From Odobenus rosmarus divergens (lineage: Eukaryota; Chordata; Mammalia; Carnivora; Odobenidae), in NCBI RefSeq assembly GCF_000321225.1, contig NW_004451409.1, positions 502,352 through 566,351 on the forward strand: a stretch of 64,000 bases of DNA, in the 5' to 3' direction. Made by a program: the position numbers and the translations under genes. The notes beneath the pieces are model-generated. The model was not told the DNA's origin, ran no database searches, and saw nothing but the letters and a program-made list of their open reading frames with translations. Of the stretch, positions 9,807-21,240 are shown piece by piece (within the stretch, counting starts at the first letter, position 1; each line of letters begins with the position of its first letter).

Positions 9807-10248
9807 GTGAGTATATTGGAATAGAGGTGGTGTGTGTGTGGGGGGGGGGAGTGTTGCAGGGAGAGGGGGCGTCTTATACAAAGTGAGCTGGAGTATTGTC
9901 TTTTTTACACTATGCTATAATCACATGAAACATTTTCCCTTATTGTAATTTGCATTTTTAGTGATCTTTTCAAATTATAGTTTTATAACTTTCTTAGTAA
10001 AATTTCTAGCTCGAGAAATATCTGTTGTATAAAATAAAGTGGAGTGGAAAGTAACTGAATTTAATGGAATTAAAGATAATTGGATCCCATTGTGAAATAT
10101 ATACACTATCAAGGTTCTTAAATGCCTCTCTCTTGTGTCACTAGAGGGAGCTCAGCACTTAATTTGTGTTCTGAAAGAGCGGCACACTGGTAATCGCAGC
10201 GCAAGGGCAGTTTGCATCCTGGCGGGCTGTGTGGAAGGGACGACTAAA
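9807..10248. other. Unassigned AT-rich sequence
   Basis: Apart from a G-run near 9841-9850 and low-complexity AT sequence, nothing is recognisable. Confidence 0.4.
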
Positions 10249-10261
10249 CAAACCAAGGCCA

Positions 10262-10473
10262 GGGGCGCCTGGGTGGCTCAGTCGTTAAGTGTCTGCCTTC
10301 GGCTCAGGTCATGGTCCCAGGATGCTGGGATCTAGCTCCACATTGGGCTCCCTGCTGGGCGGGAAGCCTGCTTCTCCCTCTCCCTCTCCCCCTGCTTGTG
10401 TTCCTGCTCTTGCTGTGTCTCTCTTTGTCAAATAAATAAAATCTTAAAAAAAAAATAAAAAAAAAATTTTAAG
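10262..10473 (+). mobile_element. CAN SINE
   Basis: A full head-to-tail copy flanked by a perfect 13-bp duplication, CAAACCAAGGCCA (10249-10261 and 10474-10486). The A-rich tail is interrupted by T. Confidence 0.96.
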
Positions 10474-10486
10474 CAAACCAAGGCCA

Positions 10487-11255
10487 TTATTTTTCTTAGA
10501 AAATGAAAGTGATTGAAAGCATTAGCTCTCATGCTTTTCATGGTATTTGGGGCAAGTAGAAATGCCTGTGTCTCTGCGGCGCCACTGTCAAAATAACTCA
10601 TACACTTCTTTGAATGCCCCTCTGAAATGGCTCATGCTCTTTGCAACGGTCCAAAATGGAATGGATGAGTAAAGATTGGAACACAATGCATGAAAGGTGC
10701 CTCAGCCCCCTGCCTCCAATGAAAGGTCTATGCAGGGCGGTCAGTACAATACCCACAGGAACAATATCTGGCCCTCGGATGATACTCCACCTTTAAATCT
10801 GTAGTATTATTATAATGTGTGAACTGCCCATAAATACACCTCTTGTGATAGGTGCACTTTTTTAAAAAACGAGGGAGACCTCAATTTTGTCACCACTATT
10901 TACGGCCAAAAGCCAGTGAACTTTGTACTCAAGCTGTTAAAAAAAAAAAAAAAAGATTAAATGAGACTCTTAGAAGACAGTAAGTATTCACCAAGTCCTG
11001 CAGCTGAGGGATTTTGAACAAAAATAAAAGACAGCTCTGGGCCTCATAGAAATAATTGGATGAGACTTGTGAATAAAAACGAAAAGGATATTAGCATCAC
11101 ACGTATGTTTTCACAAGCCACATTCGTAGTGAAGAAATAAAATATAATGGAAATAAGAGTTTTAGGTATTTCTTTCTACTTTCCAGGCAGGAGCCAGTAA
11201 ATATGAGCCTCAAGTCTCTCAAGACATGGTTACTTGCATGTCCTGGGGAAAAGGC
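10487..11255. other. Unassigned intergenic sequence
   Basis: AT-rich and without a recognisable family, apart from a 16-base A run near 10939-10954. No credible exon. Confidence 0.4.
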
Positions 11256-11330
11256 TAAGATTCATAAAATCACAGACCTTTGCATTTGGAAGGAACCCAG
11301 GAGGCTTTGTCTACCCCTCCTGCACAGGGA
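11255..11330 (+). mobile_element. L3/CR1-like LINE fragment
   Basis: CATAAAATCACAGACCTTTG followed by GGAAGGAACCCAGGAGG and CCCTCCTGCACAGGGA resembles the conserved L3/CR1 end (strand sense 'tggaagggacctcagaggtca'). Short and diverged. Confidence 0.45.
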
Positions 11331-11894
11331 AGTCCTTTTGCTGCCTTTGGGCCCTTGCGGTGCTCAGGTATGTGGGGGAGATCCCCCCGCCCACTAAGGC
11401 AGACTCGTCTCTTACTGGATGGCCCTAATTCTGCAAAAGAAACTCTTTGATCTTCACAACTTCATTTTTCTGCTGTTTAACATTGTACTTTTATTCTGCT
11501 TCTGCCCTCTGGCCGGAGGTAAGAAGTCTTTTTTCTTATTCTCAGGAAAGGCATTGAATCTGAACATGGACATTATGTCCTTTCTTCTTTCCCAGCGCCA
11601 CACTCTCTCCCACCACAACTTCTTATATCCAGCCAAAATAGTACAAGTTTGTTTGCAACATTTGTTATTAAAATACATTTTTATCATTCTTCCCTTGGGA
11701 TAAAACTTTGTAGAAAAACTAGAAAATTCAGACATGCCAAACAAAGAAAAATAACCTTACTGCTCAGAATCTATTTTTCTATGTCAATATATACGTCTTT
11801 ATTAAATATGTTCACAAAGATAGACTATCACCCATTTTGTTCAAAAACCTGTTTTTATGTAACCAACCAATAAATCATCTATAAGAACATTTTT

Positions 11895-12090
11895 TTTAAA
11901 GATTTTATTTATTTATTTGGCAGAGAGATACAGAGGGAGAACAAGTAGGCAGAGAGGCAGGCAGAGGGAGAGGGAGAAGCAGGCTCCCCGCCGAGCAGGG
12001 AGCCCGATGCGGGGCTCGATCCCAGGACCCTGGGATGATGACCTGAGCCGAAGGCAGCCGCTTAACCGACTGAGCCACCCAGGCGCCCCA
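11895..12090 (-). mobile_element. CAN SINE, minus strand
   Basis: The SINE is flanked by a perfect 16-bp duplication, CTATAAGAACATTTTT (11879-11894 and 12091-12106). The body and the GAGCCACCCAGGCGCC head are well kept, so it is relatively young. Confidence 0.96.
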
Positions 12091-12109
12091 CTATAAGAAC
12101 ATTTTTAAA

Positions 12110-12235
12110 GTTGAATAGTCTCCATTGTGTGCATCTTTATTTAAATAATTCACCAGTGTTGGATAGTTTGTAGTCTTTCATTTTGGCTATTAGAAAAATC
12201 ACTAAAAAATTCTCACAGATGCATTTTTTGCAAGA
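12110..12235 (-). mobile_element. L1 3' UTR fragment, antisense (weak)
   Basis: CACCAGTGTTGGATAGTTTG ... CATTTTGGCTATTAG resembles the antisense 3' region of old L1 elements. Short and diverged. Confidence 0.35.
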
Positions 12236-13069
12236 CACTTGTGTTACGTTCTTATGTTTTAGTTTCTTATTTTTTAGAAATTAAGGTCTTTCCATCTTTT
12301 TGAAAATAATTGTTTCAAAAAACAAACAAACAAAAGTAAAATACGTTTACTTCCTCAATAACTTCTTACGGAACATTGTCCAAATCTATCATGATCTTCA
12401 CCAATCTTAAAATTGAAAAATTTATTTCTGTCTGAACACTTTTTCTGAAAAGCCATCCCCCTCCCCCAAGTGCCAATCTTTTAGGTTTCCTGAGCCCTTG
12501 GTCTAGGTTAGGTCTCTGTCATAATGCCTCATGATACTTTTTACTTGTCCTTCATGGTATTTTTCATGATTGTAATTACATGTTTCACTGTGTGATGATT
12601 GGTGTAACTCTGTTGGCCTGTTAAAATCACAAGGACAGAAATCGTGTCTGCTAATTCAGCACAGTGTCTACAGTGACTACTAACACAGTACCGAGCAAAA
12701 AAACACGTACTCAAAACCCTTCTTGAATAAATGGAAAGAGTCGTAGATTTTAAGTGGTGGCGGACTAACAGAGTTCACCATCTCAGGTAGATAAGAATCT
12801 ATATTCTAAGTCCTTGTTCTACAGGGCTGGCAGAAAATTCACCACAGCACATTGACGAGTTTCTACATCTTGCCTACCTCCCCGCCTCCTGAGCCATAGT
12901 TGCTAGATCCCACACAGGGCAAAAGCATTCAAAGAGGAACTGGTCATCCGTCCTCTGTTCCTTTCTGCATGGCCTCATCAGGTCTCAGGCTCGTTCCAGC
13001 TTCTCTGACATGTCTGGGACATGTGAACCTTCTCATAAGGCTGCCTGCACAATGGTCTGCATCCGCAAA
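12236..13069. other. Mostly unassigned; L2 tail at 12620-12745
   Basis: Bases 12620-12745 (ACAAGGACAGAAATCGTGTC ... CAGTACCGAGC ... TTGAATAAATGG) look like an L2 3' end in sense. The rest is unassigned, with no supported gene. Confidence 0.45.
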
Positions 13070-13262
13070 ATCAATTTCTCAAACTCCGTGTGCATAAGAA
13101 TCACTTGAGGGCCATTATGAAAATGCAGCTCCCTGGACTCCACTCCCAGATATTCTAATACAGCAGGTCTGGGGTCAAGTGCAGGGACCTGTCCTTTTCA
13201 CAAGTACCACGTGACCAAGGTGACCATAAATCAGGTAGATCACAAGTTGAGAAACATTAATA
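13070..13262 (+). mobile_element. MER5A-like hAT (Charlie) DNA transposon fragment
   Basis: TTCTCAAACTCCGTGTGCATAAGAATCACTTGAGGG at the left and a TTGAGAAAC-type end at the right are the diverged terminal regions of MER5A. The centre (CCAGATATTCTAATACAGCA, GGTCTGGGGTCAAG) fits the consensus. This family is non-autonomous, so no transposase is expected. Confidence 0.75.
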
Positions 13263-14880
13263 AAGGATGTTTTTTAAAAATATTTGCAGACTATCATTTC
13301 ATCCCCTCAGTTATATTTTAAAGTAAGGAGGACCAGGATTGTTTTCATCTTACAGACGAGGAGGTTGAGTTTTCAGAAGATGCAGGGGCAGCCCAGATCT
13401 TTCCTACAGGATGGCCCTGTAATGATCAGAGGGACTGAGTTTATCGTTGACATAAAATACATATGTATTTATTCACCAAACTGTATATTCCTTGAGGATA
13501 GCAAGTCTTATTCATTTTCATATTTCTAGTACTTAGCAAAGCACAATATTTAATGAAAGAGCTGATTTCTGAATATCTAATAATTCAAACAAAGCACACT
13601 TTGAAACATTTTTAGTTTTTCTCAATCAACAAAAGTTCTGTAAAACAAAAACAAAAACCTTCAAGCTACAGTTTTCAGAAAATATAAACCTTTCTTTGTT
13701 TCTTAATAGCTGAGCTAAAAGTAACTTTCTCACAGTTGGGGAAAGATCATGAGGTCACCCAATTCCACCCTGGAATGGAATGCCCCCTTGTTGCTTGTTC
13801 ACGGAACTGATGATGCCAACAATCCTTTGTCTTTGGTATAATCAGACTCTGAAGTTTGTCCAGGCCTCTAGGTCCAGGCTGCCAATGCTGGCAGCCTCTC
13901 TTCCAGATAACCGACTCAGTTCTGCTGACTCAGAAAATCAACTCCCAGAGTTCCATAGGGCCCCTATTCAGATGGGACCAGTTTCTTAACCTTTTTTTGT
14001 GGGGGAGGGGGAGACACGAAACCCTCTGAAATAAAAGGGGATTCATATGAATCCTGCAGCTTATGTCAATGGACACCTAAAACGAGATTGTAAAACTATT
14101 TTGCAAAGCCTAATTTTTTATGATTACCCTTATAAGATATTTTCTACTGGAAATAATTTGTCATGGGTAAGGGTATAGCTTTAAGTGGCTTATCTAATAA
14201 ACTGAGGGACAGCAGAGTGATTGTTGATGTGCATTATGACCCCAAACATAGTTTATTCAGCAGCAGCTCGTTCAAGGCTATTCTTTTCATTCTACTGTTG
14301 GCAGTGGAACATTTGAGGAAAGCTTGTATTCCAACAAAGGTAAACATAGCTTAAAATGGAAGGAAATTTGGTCCAGAAGTTGTATAATGATAGTGCTTAC
14401 TGCGAAGAAAACTGCTCAATATAATTATATTTTCACTGATGGAGCTTGACAATATTTCACAAGTTTAATACCTGAAGTTTACACATTTAAAGGCAACAAT
14501 ACATACTGAAGTATGGACTAAGTGCCTCTCTCCACCTGCTCGTAGATTCAAGACAATGCCCAGACCAGTGGTTTTGACTTTACAGTATCTGCAACTACAA
14601 ATAGCACAGAGCGTTCTTAAGCACCTTCTGGGCAAAACCAGTTTGGAAACTTTTATCTTACTGGTAAGGCATGTTTCTCTTTTGTAATTCAGCAACCTGT
14701 GATGATTCACAAAGGCCAGGAAGAATTGTACCCTATATGGAATTTCTAGGTCAGAGGTAGAATAACAAAGGAATATCAACTGATAAGACTATAAACATAA
14801 GAGGTTTAATCCAGCTGTTGTTGAGTCAAATTGTGGTGATCCAACCAAAAGCCTGCTATTTCCTTTGATAAATCTTAATC
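13263..14880. other. Mostly unassigned; L2 tail at 13470-13560
   Basis: ATATTCCTTGAGGATAGCAAG ... CTAGTACTTAGCAAAGCACA at 13470-13560 is an L2-type end. The remaining sequence has no recognised family. The stretch 13740-13990 is comparatively GC-balanced, contains an AP-1/MARE-like TGCTGACTCA at about 13922, and could be regulatory, but nothing proves it. Confidence 0.4.
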
Positions 14881-15020
14881 GTTGTATCTAGTTTACACCC
14901 AGGGAAAACAAGCTTTGGAGAATTTAAATAACTTCCCCAATAGCACCTAACCAGCGGTGAGAAAACAAACTCTGCCGTATGACCCACATATCCTAATACC
15001 ACAGTAACTCCAACACACTT
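14880..15020 (-). mobile_element. MIR fragment, minus strand
   Basis: AATTTAAATAACTTCCCCAATAGCACCTAACCAGCGGTGAG follows the antisense MIR core (normally TTAAGTAACTTGCCCAAGGT). Diverged. Confidence 0.5.
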
Positions 15021-15846
15021 TCTTTACCTGAACCTATGTGAAAAATACTATTGTTTAGCTAATTCAGATACTATGGCAAGCAGCATTAGTGTGAATAATA
15101 CAGAGAATAAAAGACATATTTCCTTAAACTTTGGAATGAGTTTCTATACCTGTGTTTGGATATGGGTGTCGCTAATATTCTGAAAATTGGTAAAATTGTC
15201 TTGTTCCCCAAAGCCAGGATAGGTAATTTGCTATCTTGAGTTTGACTCAAACCTCATACCTCCTTCCCTGTCAATAACTTTTCGATTGGAGTCGCACAAA
15301 ATGAGATGAGTGTAATTATGGGGATAAAAGAACAGACTGAAAATCAGGATTATCTGAAATACCTCATTGCTGTTTTGGTAACATTTAACTAGGAGTATAA
15401 ACAGGATAGGTGATCCTGTTAACAGGGGAACTGTTAAAACTTAGCAGATGAAAATGTCATAGGAAAGTTAGAGGCAAGATTTATTTGGTATAAGTTTGAG
15501 TTGTTCATGCATTCACAAGACCAGGCAGGTGATACGTTAGCAACAGCATGCCTTGCTATTTCGAGATCACCGAGGAAAAATGCTTGGAACTAAAAGGCAG
15601 CCGAACTAATTAATTTGCAATGGTGCTTTCAGACTGAAATGTTATATTCTATGTTTCTGAAAGAATTACACTTTGTGGTCAGCTGAAGATTTTGGAAGGG
15701 AATAAACATATTAAGCATTCTGACAAATACTTTCCTATTTTTAAATCACTAAAATGCCTGCAGCATGTGATAACAAGGCAAATCTAAACAGTGAAAATTG
15801 TTTTATACAATATGGGCTTGTGATTTTTCATTAAATAATAATAAAA
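15021..15846. other. Unassigned AT-rich sequence
   Basis: No exon, RNA gene or repeat family recognised. Confidence 0.4.
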
Positions 15847-16040
15847 TGGGGTGCCTGGGTGGCTCAGTTGGTTAAACGGCTCAGGTCATGATCCCAGGCT
15901 CCTGGGATGGAGCCCCGCATCGGGCTCCCCCTGCTCAGTGGGGAGCCTGCTTCTCCCTCTCCCTCTGCCTGCCACTCCCCCTGCTTGTGCTCTTTCTCTC
16001 TGTCAAATAAATAAATAAAATCTTTGAAAAAATAAATAAT
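15847..16040 (+). mobile_element. CAN SINE
   Basis: Head GGGTGCCTGGGTGGCTCAG, a typical CT-rich body, and an A-rich tail that grades into a (TAAA)/(AAT) low-complexity tract. A roughly 20-base internal gap follows GGTTAA compared with its neighbours (TCTGCCTTCGG is missing). Confidence 0.93.
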
Positions 16041-16217
16041 AAAACATTAAATAATATTAAATCAACAATAAAAGTAGTTCATACTTTTAGAAAATTTAAA
16101 AAGAAATTTTAAAAAGAAAATTTAAAAATTCAATATACTGAAAAGTAAGCAGCAAAGACAAATCCCAAACCATCTAAAAATAGAAATAATGATAACATTT
16201 GTAAAATTTTTTATTTG

Positions 16218-16430
16218 CGCGGTGCCTGGATGGCTCAGTTCATTAAGTGACCGACTCCTGATTTCGGTTCAGGTCATGATCTCAGGGTCCTCAGATCCAG
16301 CCTCATTAGGCTTAGTCAGGCTCAGTGCGGGATTGGCTTGAAATTCTTTCTCTCCCTCTGTCTGCCCCTCCCCCTGCTTGCGTGTGTGCACTCTTTCTCT
16401 CTCTAAAATAAATAAATAAATAAAATCTTT
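16218..16430 (+). mobile_element. CAN SINE, older variant
   Basis: The head GGTGCCTGGATGGCTCAG and the body ACTCCTGATTTCGGTTCAGG show the older type. It is flanked by AAAATTTTTTATTTG (16203-16217) and AAAATTTTTTTATTTG (16431-16446), which are near-identical target-site duplications. Confidence 0.92.
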
Positions 16431-16446
16431 AAAATTTTTTTATTTG

Positions 16447-16830
16447 ATTAATAACATTTTGATGTATCTTCTTCCTATCTTTCTTCTAAACATAAGTTTT
16501 GGGCATTTTAAAAATATACATAATTGAAATCATACTGCACACCTGTTTTACACTTTGCATGAATTTATCATATCTTATTTAGCTATTCCTTTGTAGCCAG
16601 AGAGAGAGAATATTTTAATTTTTATGAATATAAGTAACATTGTTGTGAACATCTTTGTATACAGACTTTTCTGCACTTGTTATTATGCAAGATAGAATTA
16701 TTGCTAGCAAGAAGATCAAAATATATAATCAGTTAATTTCATATAATATATAATCAAATATAATTTTGTTCACCATTGCAAATAATATTTTATTGGTTCT
16801 ATGATGCATTTTTCTTTCATTTTAATATCT
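16447..16830 (-). mobile_element. Old L1 3' UTR fragment, antisense (tentative)
   Basis: ATTTTTATGAATATAAGTAACATTG...GTGAACATCTTTGTATACA and TGCACTTGTTATTATGCAA resemble antisense L1M 3' UTR sequence. AT-rich and diverged, so this is only tentative. Confidence 0.35.
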
Positions 16831-17970
16831 CTGAAATCAGAAGGCAGCATACAATCCACGGTGTCAACATCAGGGTCTGCCAAGCATCAGTTACTGACCT
16901 GGCGGTCATTTCCTGTGTACATGTGAATGTGGTGGTTATACCCACTGGCAACAGCTGGAGCGCTGTGACCCTCCCCAATTCGGTCAACAAACCTACTAGA
17001 AACCATCTGAAGAAGAAATGAGTCCTGGTTATTCACCGAATACTTTCCACTGACACCTTCTGCTAGGACAAAGAAAGCACATGTGTCAAAATTTACAAAA
17101 ATGGTTTTTAACCCCTTAGAGTTCACTTTGAAAGAAGGATCTAACATCTTACCCTTGATGGCAGAGAGGACAAAATTATGTAGAAAAACGTGGACACAAA
17201 CAACCCCAAGTGAAAGAGTGACACAGAAGAGTTGAATTCCAAGTATAAAGAAGTTGGCTTCTGTTTTTCCTTTTTATACACGCACTAGAATTATAAATGA
17301 TACAATTTCACATCTAAAAATGTCTAAACTCAGTTAAGTATAAAATAAATGTTACAAATGAAAGAAATCATTGTATCAACCTACAGATTTTATTTCTTTC
17401 TTTGCGATAAAATAAAGTTCTATCTTAGGATCAATGACAACTTCAGTTCACCAAAGCACTTTGAATTGCCAAATTACTTTTCAAAGGTGTTATATCAGTT
17501 TACAAACCAGCAGTTTATGATGGTGGGAAAATAGTTTAAAAGGTTTAAATTCTATTAAAATTCTATTAAATATAGAATACATTAGAAAATAGAGTAATAT
17601 AGCATATAAAAAGTGATGAAAGAATACTTAAAAGATAAATTTTCACACACTTTCACCTTGTGTGAAATAGGTACACAATAAAAAATAGGGATGATAAGGC
17701 ACTGCTTATTGCTATCATAGCGATTTTAAAATACAATATTACTAAGGTAATACTTAAACATTAAATGTTTTAACATGAAACTATTCTTTTTAGAAAAAGA
17801 TTTATAGTAAAGGAAAAATAACAGATTTAGCTTCAATTCCTTCACAACTAATATATTAAGAGTTTTCCTAAAATTGTGTCTCTTTAATTGTCAAACAGTA
17901 ACAGTTGAGTTCAAATCAAGACGAAGCAGTATCTGGAAGTTCTGGAGACCAAAATAATAAAAATTCACAA
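16831..17970. other. Unassigned sequence upstream of the HDAC1 retrocopy
   Basis: Bases 16850-17160 are less AT-rich than their surroundings and are open on both strands for about 80 codons (plus 16776-17021, minus 16887-17147). Neither product shows a domain that I know. The rest is AT-rich. A degraded retrocopy or conserved noncoding DNA are both possible. Confidence 0.3.
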
Positions 17971-17989
17971 CAAAATAACTTCACTTCTT
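17971..17989. repeat. Target-site duplication, left copy (HDAC1 retrocopy)
   Basis: CAAAATAACTTCACTTCTT is repeated exactly at 20073-20091. The oligo(T) that represents the copied poly(A) tail starts directly beside it, as expected for L1-driven insertion on the minus strand. Confidence 0.97.
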
Positions 17990-20072
17990 TTTTTTTTCAG
18001 GAGGATGTAGAAATGTACCATTTTATTATTACAAAGATTCTCACGAAAATGAAAATAGTATCTCAAAAAGGATACTAGACTACCAGTCTCCACCTGCAGA
18101 ATTGGGCGAGGATAGAGGGCAGGCAGTGGGATTTCCTTGGCTCACACGGGGCCAGTGGGAAGGCATGATAACAGAACCAATCTAAAAACGGCTGTTACCT
18201 TAAGGAGCCTGATCTGGGGGGGGGGTCCCTGAAGACCCAGCCACTCCTTCTAGAATGCTCAGTAAGGGCACCTTTCCAAAGCTACTAAGCAGACACTTGA
18301 CATTTCAGGATTTTTGTCCCATGGCTGCTTAAGACTATGCCTTCCAGACCCGGCACCCTTTATGGTTCAAAATTGAGAACTGGGGAAGGATGGTGGCAAG
18401 GCAGCCACTAGAAAAGCTCACTCATAACATGTGCCCTGGGCTCCGGGCCCTGGTTCCTGTCTAGTCCCTGGGGATATTTATATTTAATATATTTTTATAT
18501 AAATACACAGAGAAATAGAAAATATAAAATCTGAGGGGTTGTGGAAGAAAGGTGGGGAACTTGGCAGGAAGCCAGAACTGGAAAGGTCTGCTCAGGCCAA
18601 CTTGACTTCCTCCTTGACCCCTTTGGCTTCTTGCTTCTCCTCCTTGGTTTTCTCCTCTTCTGTGACCTCTTTCTTCTCTTCTGGGTCTTTCTCTTTTTCA
18701 TCCTCAGTTTTGACTCTCTTGGCTTTTTTGAAATTGGAAGAATTGTTGCGCCCACCTTCTCCCTCCTCATCAGAGTCTGAGAACTCTTCCTCACAGGCAA
18801 TTAATTTGTCAGAAGAACAGATCGAGATGCGCTTGTCAGGGTCTTCTTCGTCCTCGTCACCACTGTCCTCTGGAATGGCATCCTCAGGGATCACCTGCAT
18901 TTGGACCCCAGGTGCATGGGGTGGCCTTCTCAGATTCTCAAACAGTCACTGTTTGATCTTCTCCAGGTATTCATTGGTATTCTGGTTGGTCATATTGCAA
19001 GAACTGATGTGAAGTTTGAAATCTGGTCCAAAGTATTCAAAGTAGTCGTACGGAAGCTCATTCGGGGTCTCTGTGTCCAGGGCCACGGCTGTTGCACACG
19101 TCCGGCAGTGGGCTGCATTGCGGATGGTGTAGCCGTCCCCCCACCCCCAGCATCAGCATGGGCAGGTTGAAGTTCTTCACAAACTCCACACACTTGGTGT
19201 GCCCTTTGATGGTCAGACTGAAGCAGCCTAACCGATCCCCGGACAGGGAGTCGGAGCCACACTGTAAGACAACTGCACTGGGCTGGAACATCTCCATCAC
19301 TTTAGATATGACCGGCTTGAAAATGGCCTTATAGGACACATCATCGATCCCCTCTCAGAGAGGGTAGTTAACAGCGTAATACTTGCCTTTGCCAGCCCCA
19401 ATATCCCGTAGGTCCCCAGTTCCTGGGGAGTACTCTCTGTGTTTATGACAGGACACAGTCATGACCCGGTCTGTGGTAGAAAAGGCCTCTTCCACGCCAT
19501 CACCGTGGTGAATATCAGTGTCAATATATGGCACCCCATGGTGATACTTTAGCAGTTCCAGGATGGCCAAGACGATATCATTGATGTAACAGAAGCCAGA
19601 TGCCACAGACTTCTTTGCATGGTGCAGGCCCCTGGCCCGATTCACAGCGATGTCCGTCTGCTGCTTATTCAGTTTCACAGCACTCACCACAGAGCCACCA
19701 ATAGACAACTGACAGAACTCAAACAGGCCATCAAATACTGGACGGTCCTCACCGACGTTGAATCTCTGCATCTGCTTGCTGTACTCAGACATGTTATCTG
19801 GGCGGATGGAGCACAAGAATATAATGTAGTCGTCACTGTGGTACTTGGTCCTCTCCTCAGCATTGGCTTTGTGACGGCGATAGATTTCCATTTTTCGGTA
19901 CAGACCATAGTTAAGTAGCAAATTGTGAGTCATGCAGATTCAGTGTGGCTTCATTGGGTGGCCTTGTCCATAATAGTAATTTCCAACATCCCGGTCGTAG
20001 TAGTAACAGACTTTCCTCCGGGTGCCCTGAGTCTTGCTTGCCTCCTGTCCCTCCCGCGTCGGTCCGACCGGC
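17990..20072 (-). pseudogene. HDAC1P: HDAC1 processed pseudogene (retrocopy)
   Basis: Read on the minus strand this is a near full-length HDAC1 mRNA copy: a short 5' UTR (20033-20072), a CDS equivalent (18592-20032), and a 3' UTR with AATAAA (complement of 18022-18027) and an oligo(A) tail seen as T at 17988-17997. Recognisable segments, in order, are [78 protein letters not shown] and the acidic tail [18 protein letters not shown]. Introns are absent and a perfect 19-bp duplication flanks it. Disablements are the lost start codon, stops replacing Arg at 19940-19942, 19355-19357 and 18946-18948, and a frameshift near 19137-19149. The live parent, a class I histone deacetylase of the Sin3/NuRD/CoREST complexes, lies elsewhere. 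No product is expected. Confidence 0.96.
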
Positions 20073-20091
20073 CAAAATAACTTCACTTCTT
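20073..20091. repeat. Target-site duplication, right copy (HDAC1 retrocopy)
   Basis: An exact 19-base match to 17971-17989. It directly abuts the 5' UTR end of the retrocopy, so the copied transcript was close to full length. Confidence 0.97.
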
Positions 20092-20162
20092 GAGCATCTC
20101 CAGAACCATCTACACCATATCAAACAGGATTTCATGCATTAGGTTATTATTATCCCTCGGAC

Positions 20163-20250
20163 ATTATCCCTAGGACCCTATCCCAGGACCCTGGGACCAT
20201 GACCTGAGCTGAAGGCAGATGCTTAACGACTGAGCCACCTAGGTGCCCCT
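20163..20250 (-). mobile_element. CAN SINE, head fragment, minus strand
   Basis: Only the head half is present (CCAGGACCCTGGGACCATGA ... GAGCCACCTAGGTGCCCC). The tail half is missing. It faces the SINE at 20280 head to head across about 30 bases. Confidence 0.85.
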
Positions 20251-20279
20251 CCTAAGTGTCTTTAATTTAAAATATTCAG

Positions 20280-20465
20280 GGACACCTGGGTGGCTCAGTT
20301 GGTTAAGCGACTGCCTTCGGCTCAGGTCATGATCCTGGAGTCTCAGGATCGAGTCCCACATCGGGCTCCCTGCTCAGTGGGGAGTCTGCTTCTCCCTCTG
20401 ACCCTCTTCCCTCTCATGCTCTCTATCTCTCATTCTCTCTCTCAAATAAATAAATAAAATCTTTA
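20280..20465 (+). mobile_element. CAN SINE
   Basis: Head GGACACCTGGGTGGCTCAG, CT-rich body and (AAAT)n tail. The flanks TAAAATATTCA occur on both sides, a probable target-site duplication. Confidence 0.94.
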
Positions 20466-20504
20466 AAATATTCAATATGCCAAAGTGGCATATTCTGGAA
20501 TCCT

Positions 20505-21240
20505 TTACCAGGCAAGTGAAGGAACATAAATACAAATGGCCAGTGAACATAACTTAAAATATTTAACCTTACTAATGGATGGGGACATGAAAATTAAAGT
20601 AAGATATTACTTTTATTTAGGCAAAAATTCAAAACATCACAGTGGAGAAAAGGATACTCTTATATACTATTTTTAGGAGTGTAAAATAATACTTACCAAA
20701 AAAAAAAGTAAAAATACACATATCCACTGCCACAGTAAATCCATTTCTTAGTATCTCTCGAGCAGAAATATTCATTTATATTGGGCAAGGATAGTTGCTC
20801 AAGACTATTCTTAGTAGCATTTTTGAAATTGTTAAGAACTAGAACAAATTTAAAGTAAATCAGTTGAGGACTGGTTTAAAAGTTGTGATACATTCTTTCA
20901 CTAGAATAAAAATCAGACTTAAAATAATGAAGTGGATGTATAAGCAGTAGAAAGATACACGTGATATGTCACTGAATAAAAAAGCAAGTTTCAGAATAAT
21001 ATGTTAGTCATGATACAATTTGGTTAAAAAAAAGATATGTATATCTGAATTTGCATAAAGAAAGGCGCGATAGGATAAAAACTGAAATTGTTAAAAATGG
21101 TTACATCTAAGGGGAGAAAGTTGTAGGGAAAAGTAAATACAGAAGAAACATTAAATTCTATAAGATTTGATAATTTTTAATCATTTCCAACTTTTTAAAT
21201 GAAAATATGTTGTAAGTCAAAAGACAAACATTTTAAGAAG
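20505..21240 (+). mobile_element. Old LINE-1 3' fragment
   Basis: ACAAATGGCCAGTGAACATA ... AATATTTAACCTTACTAATGG ... TGTGATACATTCTTTCACTAG follows the ORF2-end and 3' UTR order of L1M elements in sense. Diverged, no intact frame. Confidence 0.6.

Noticed and set aside
10262..10340. tRNA-like heads in the SINEs as tRNA genes
   Set aside because: The heads resemble tRNA-Lys but lack the cloverleaf pairing, are followed by the CT-rich SINE body and are bounded by target-site duplications.
18539..19012. 157-codon plus-strand frame (Ser-rich)
   Set aside because: It is the antisense of the acidic Glu/Lys tail of the HDAC1 retrocopy, which reads as Ser/Leu/Phe codons on the other strand.
19355..19933. 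192-codon minus-strand frame as a live deacetylase gene
   Set aside because: It is only the longest unbroken piece of the HDAC1 retrocopy, bounded by disabling stops at 19355-19357 and 19940-19942.
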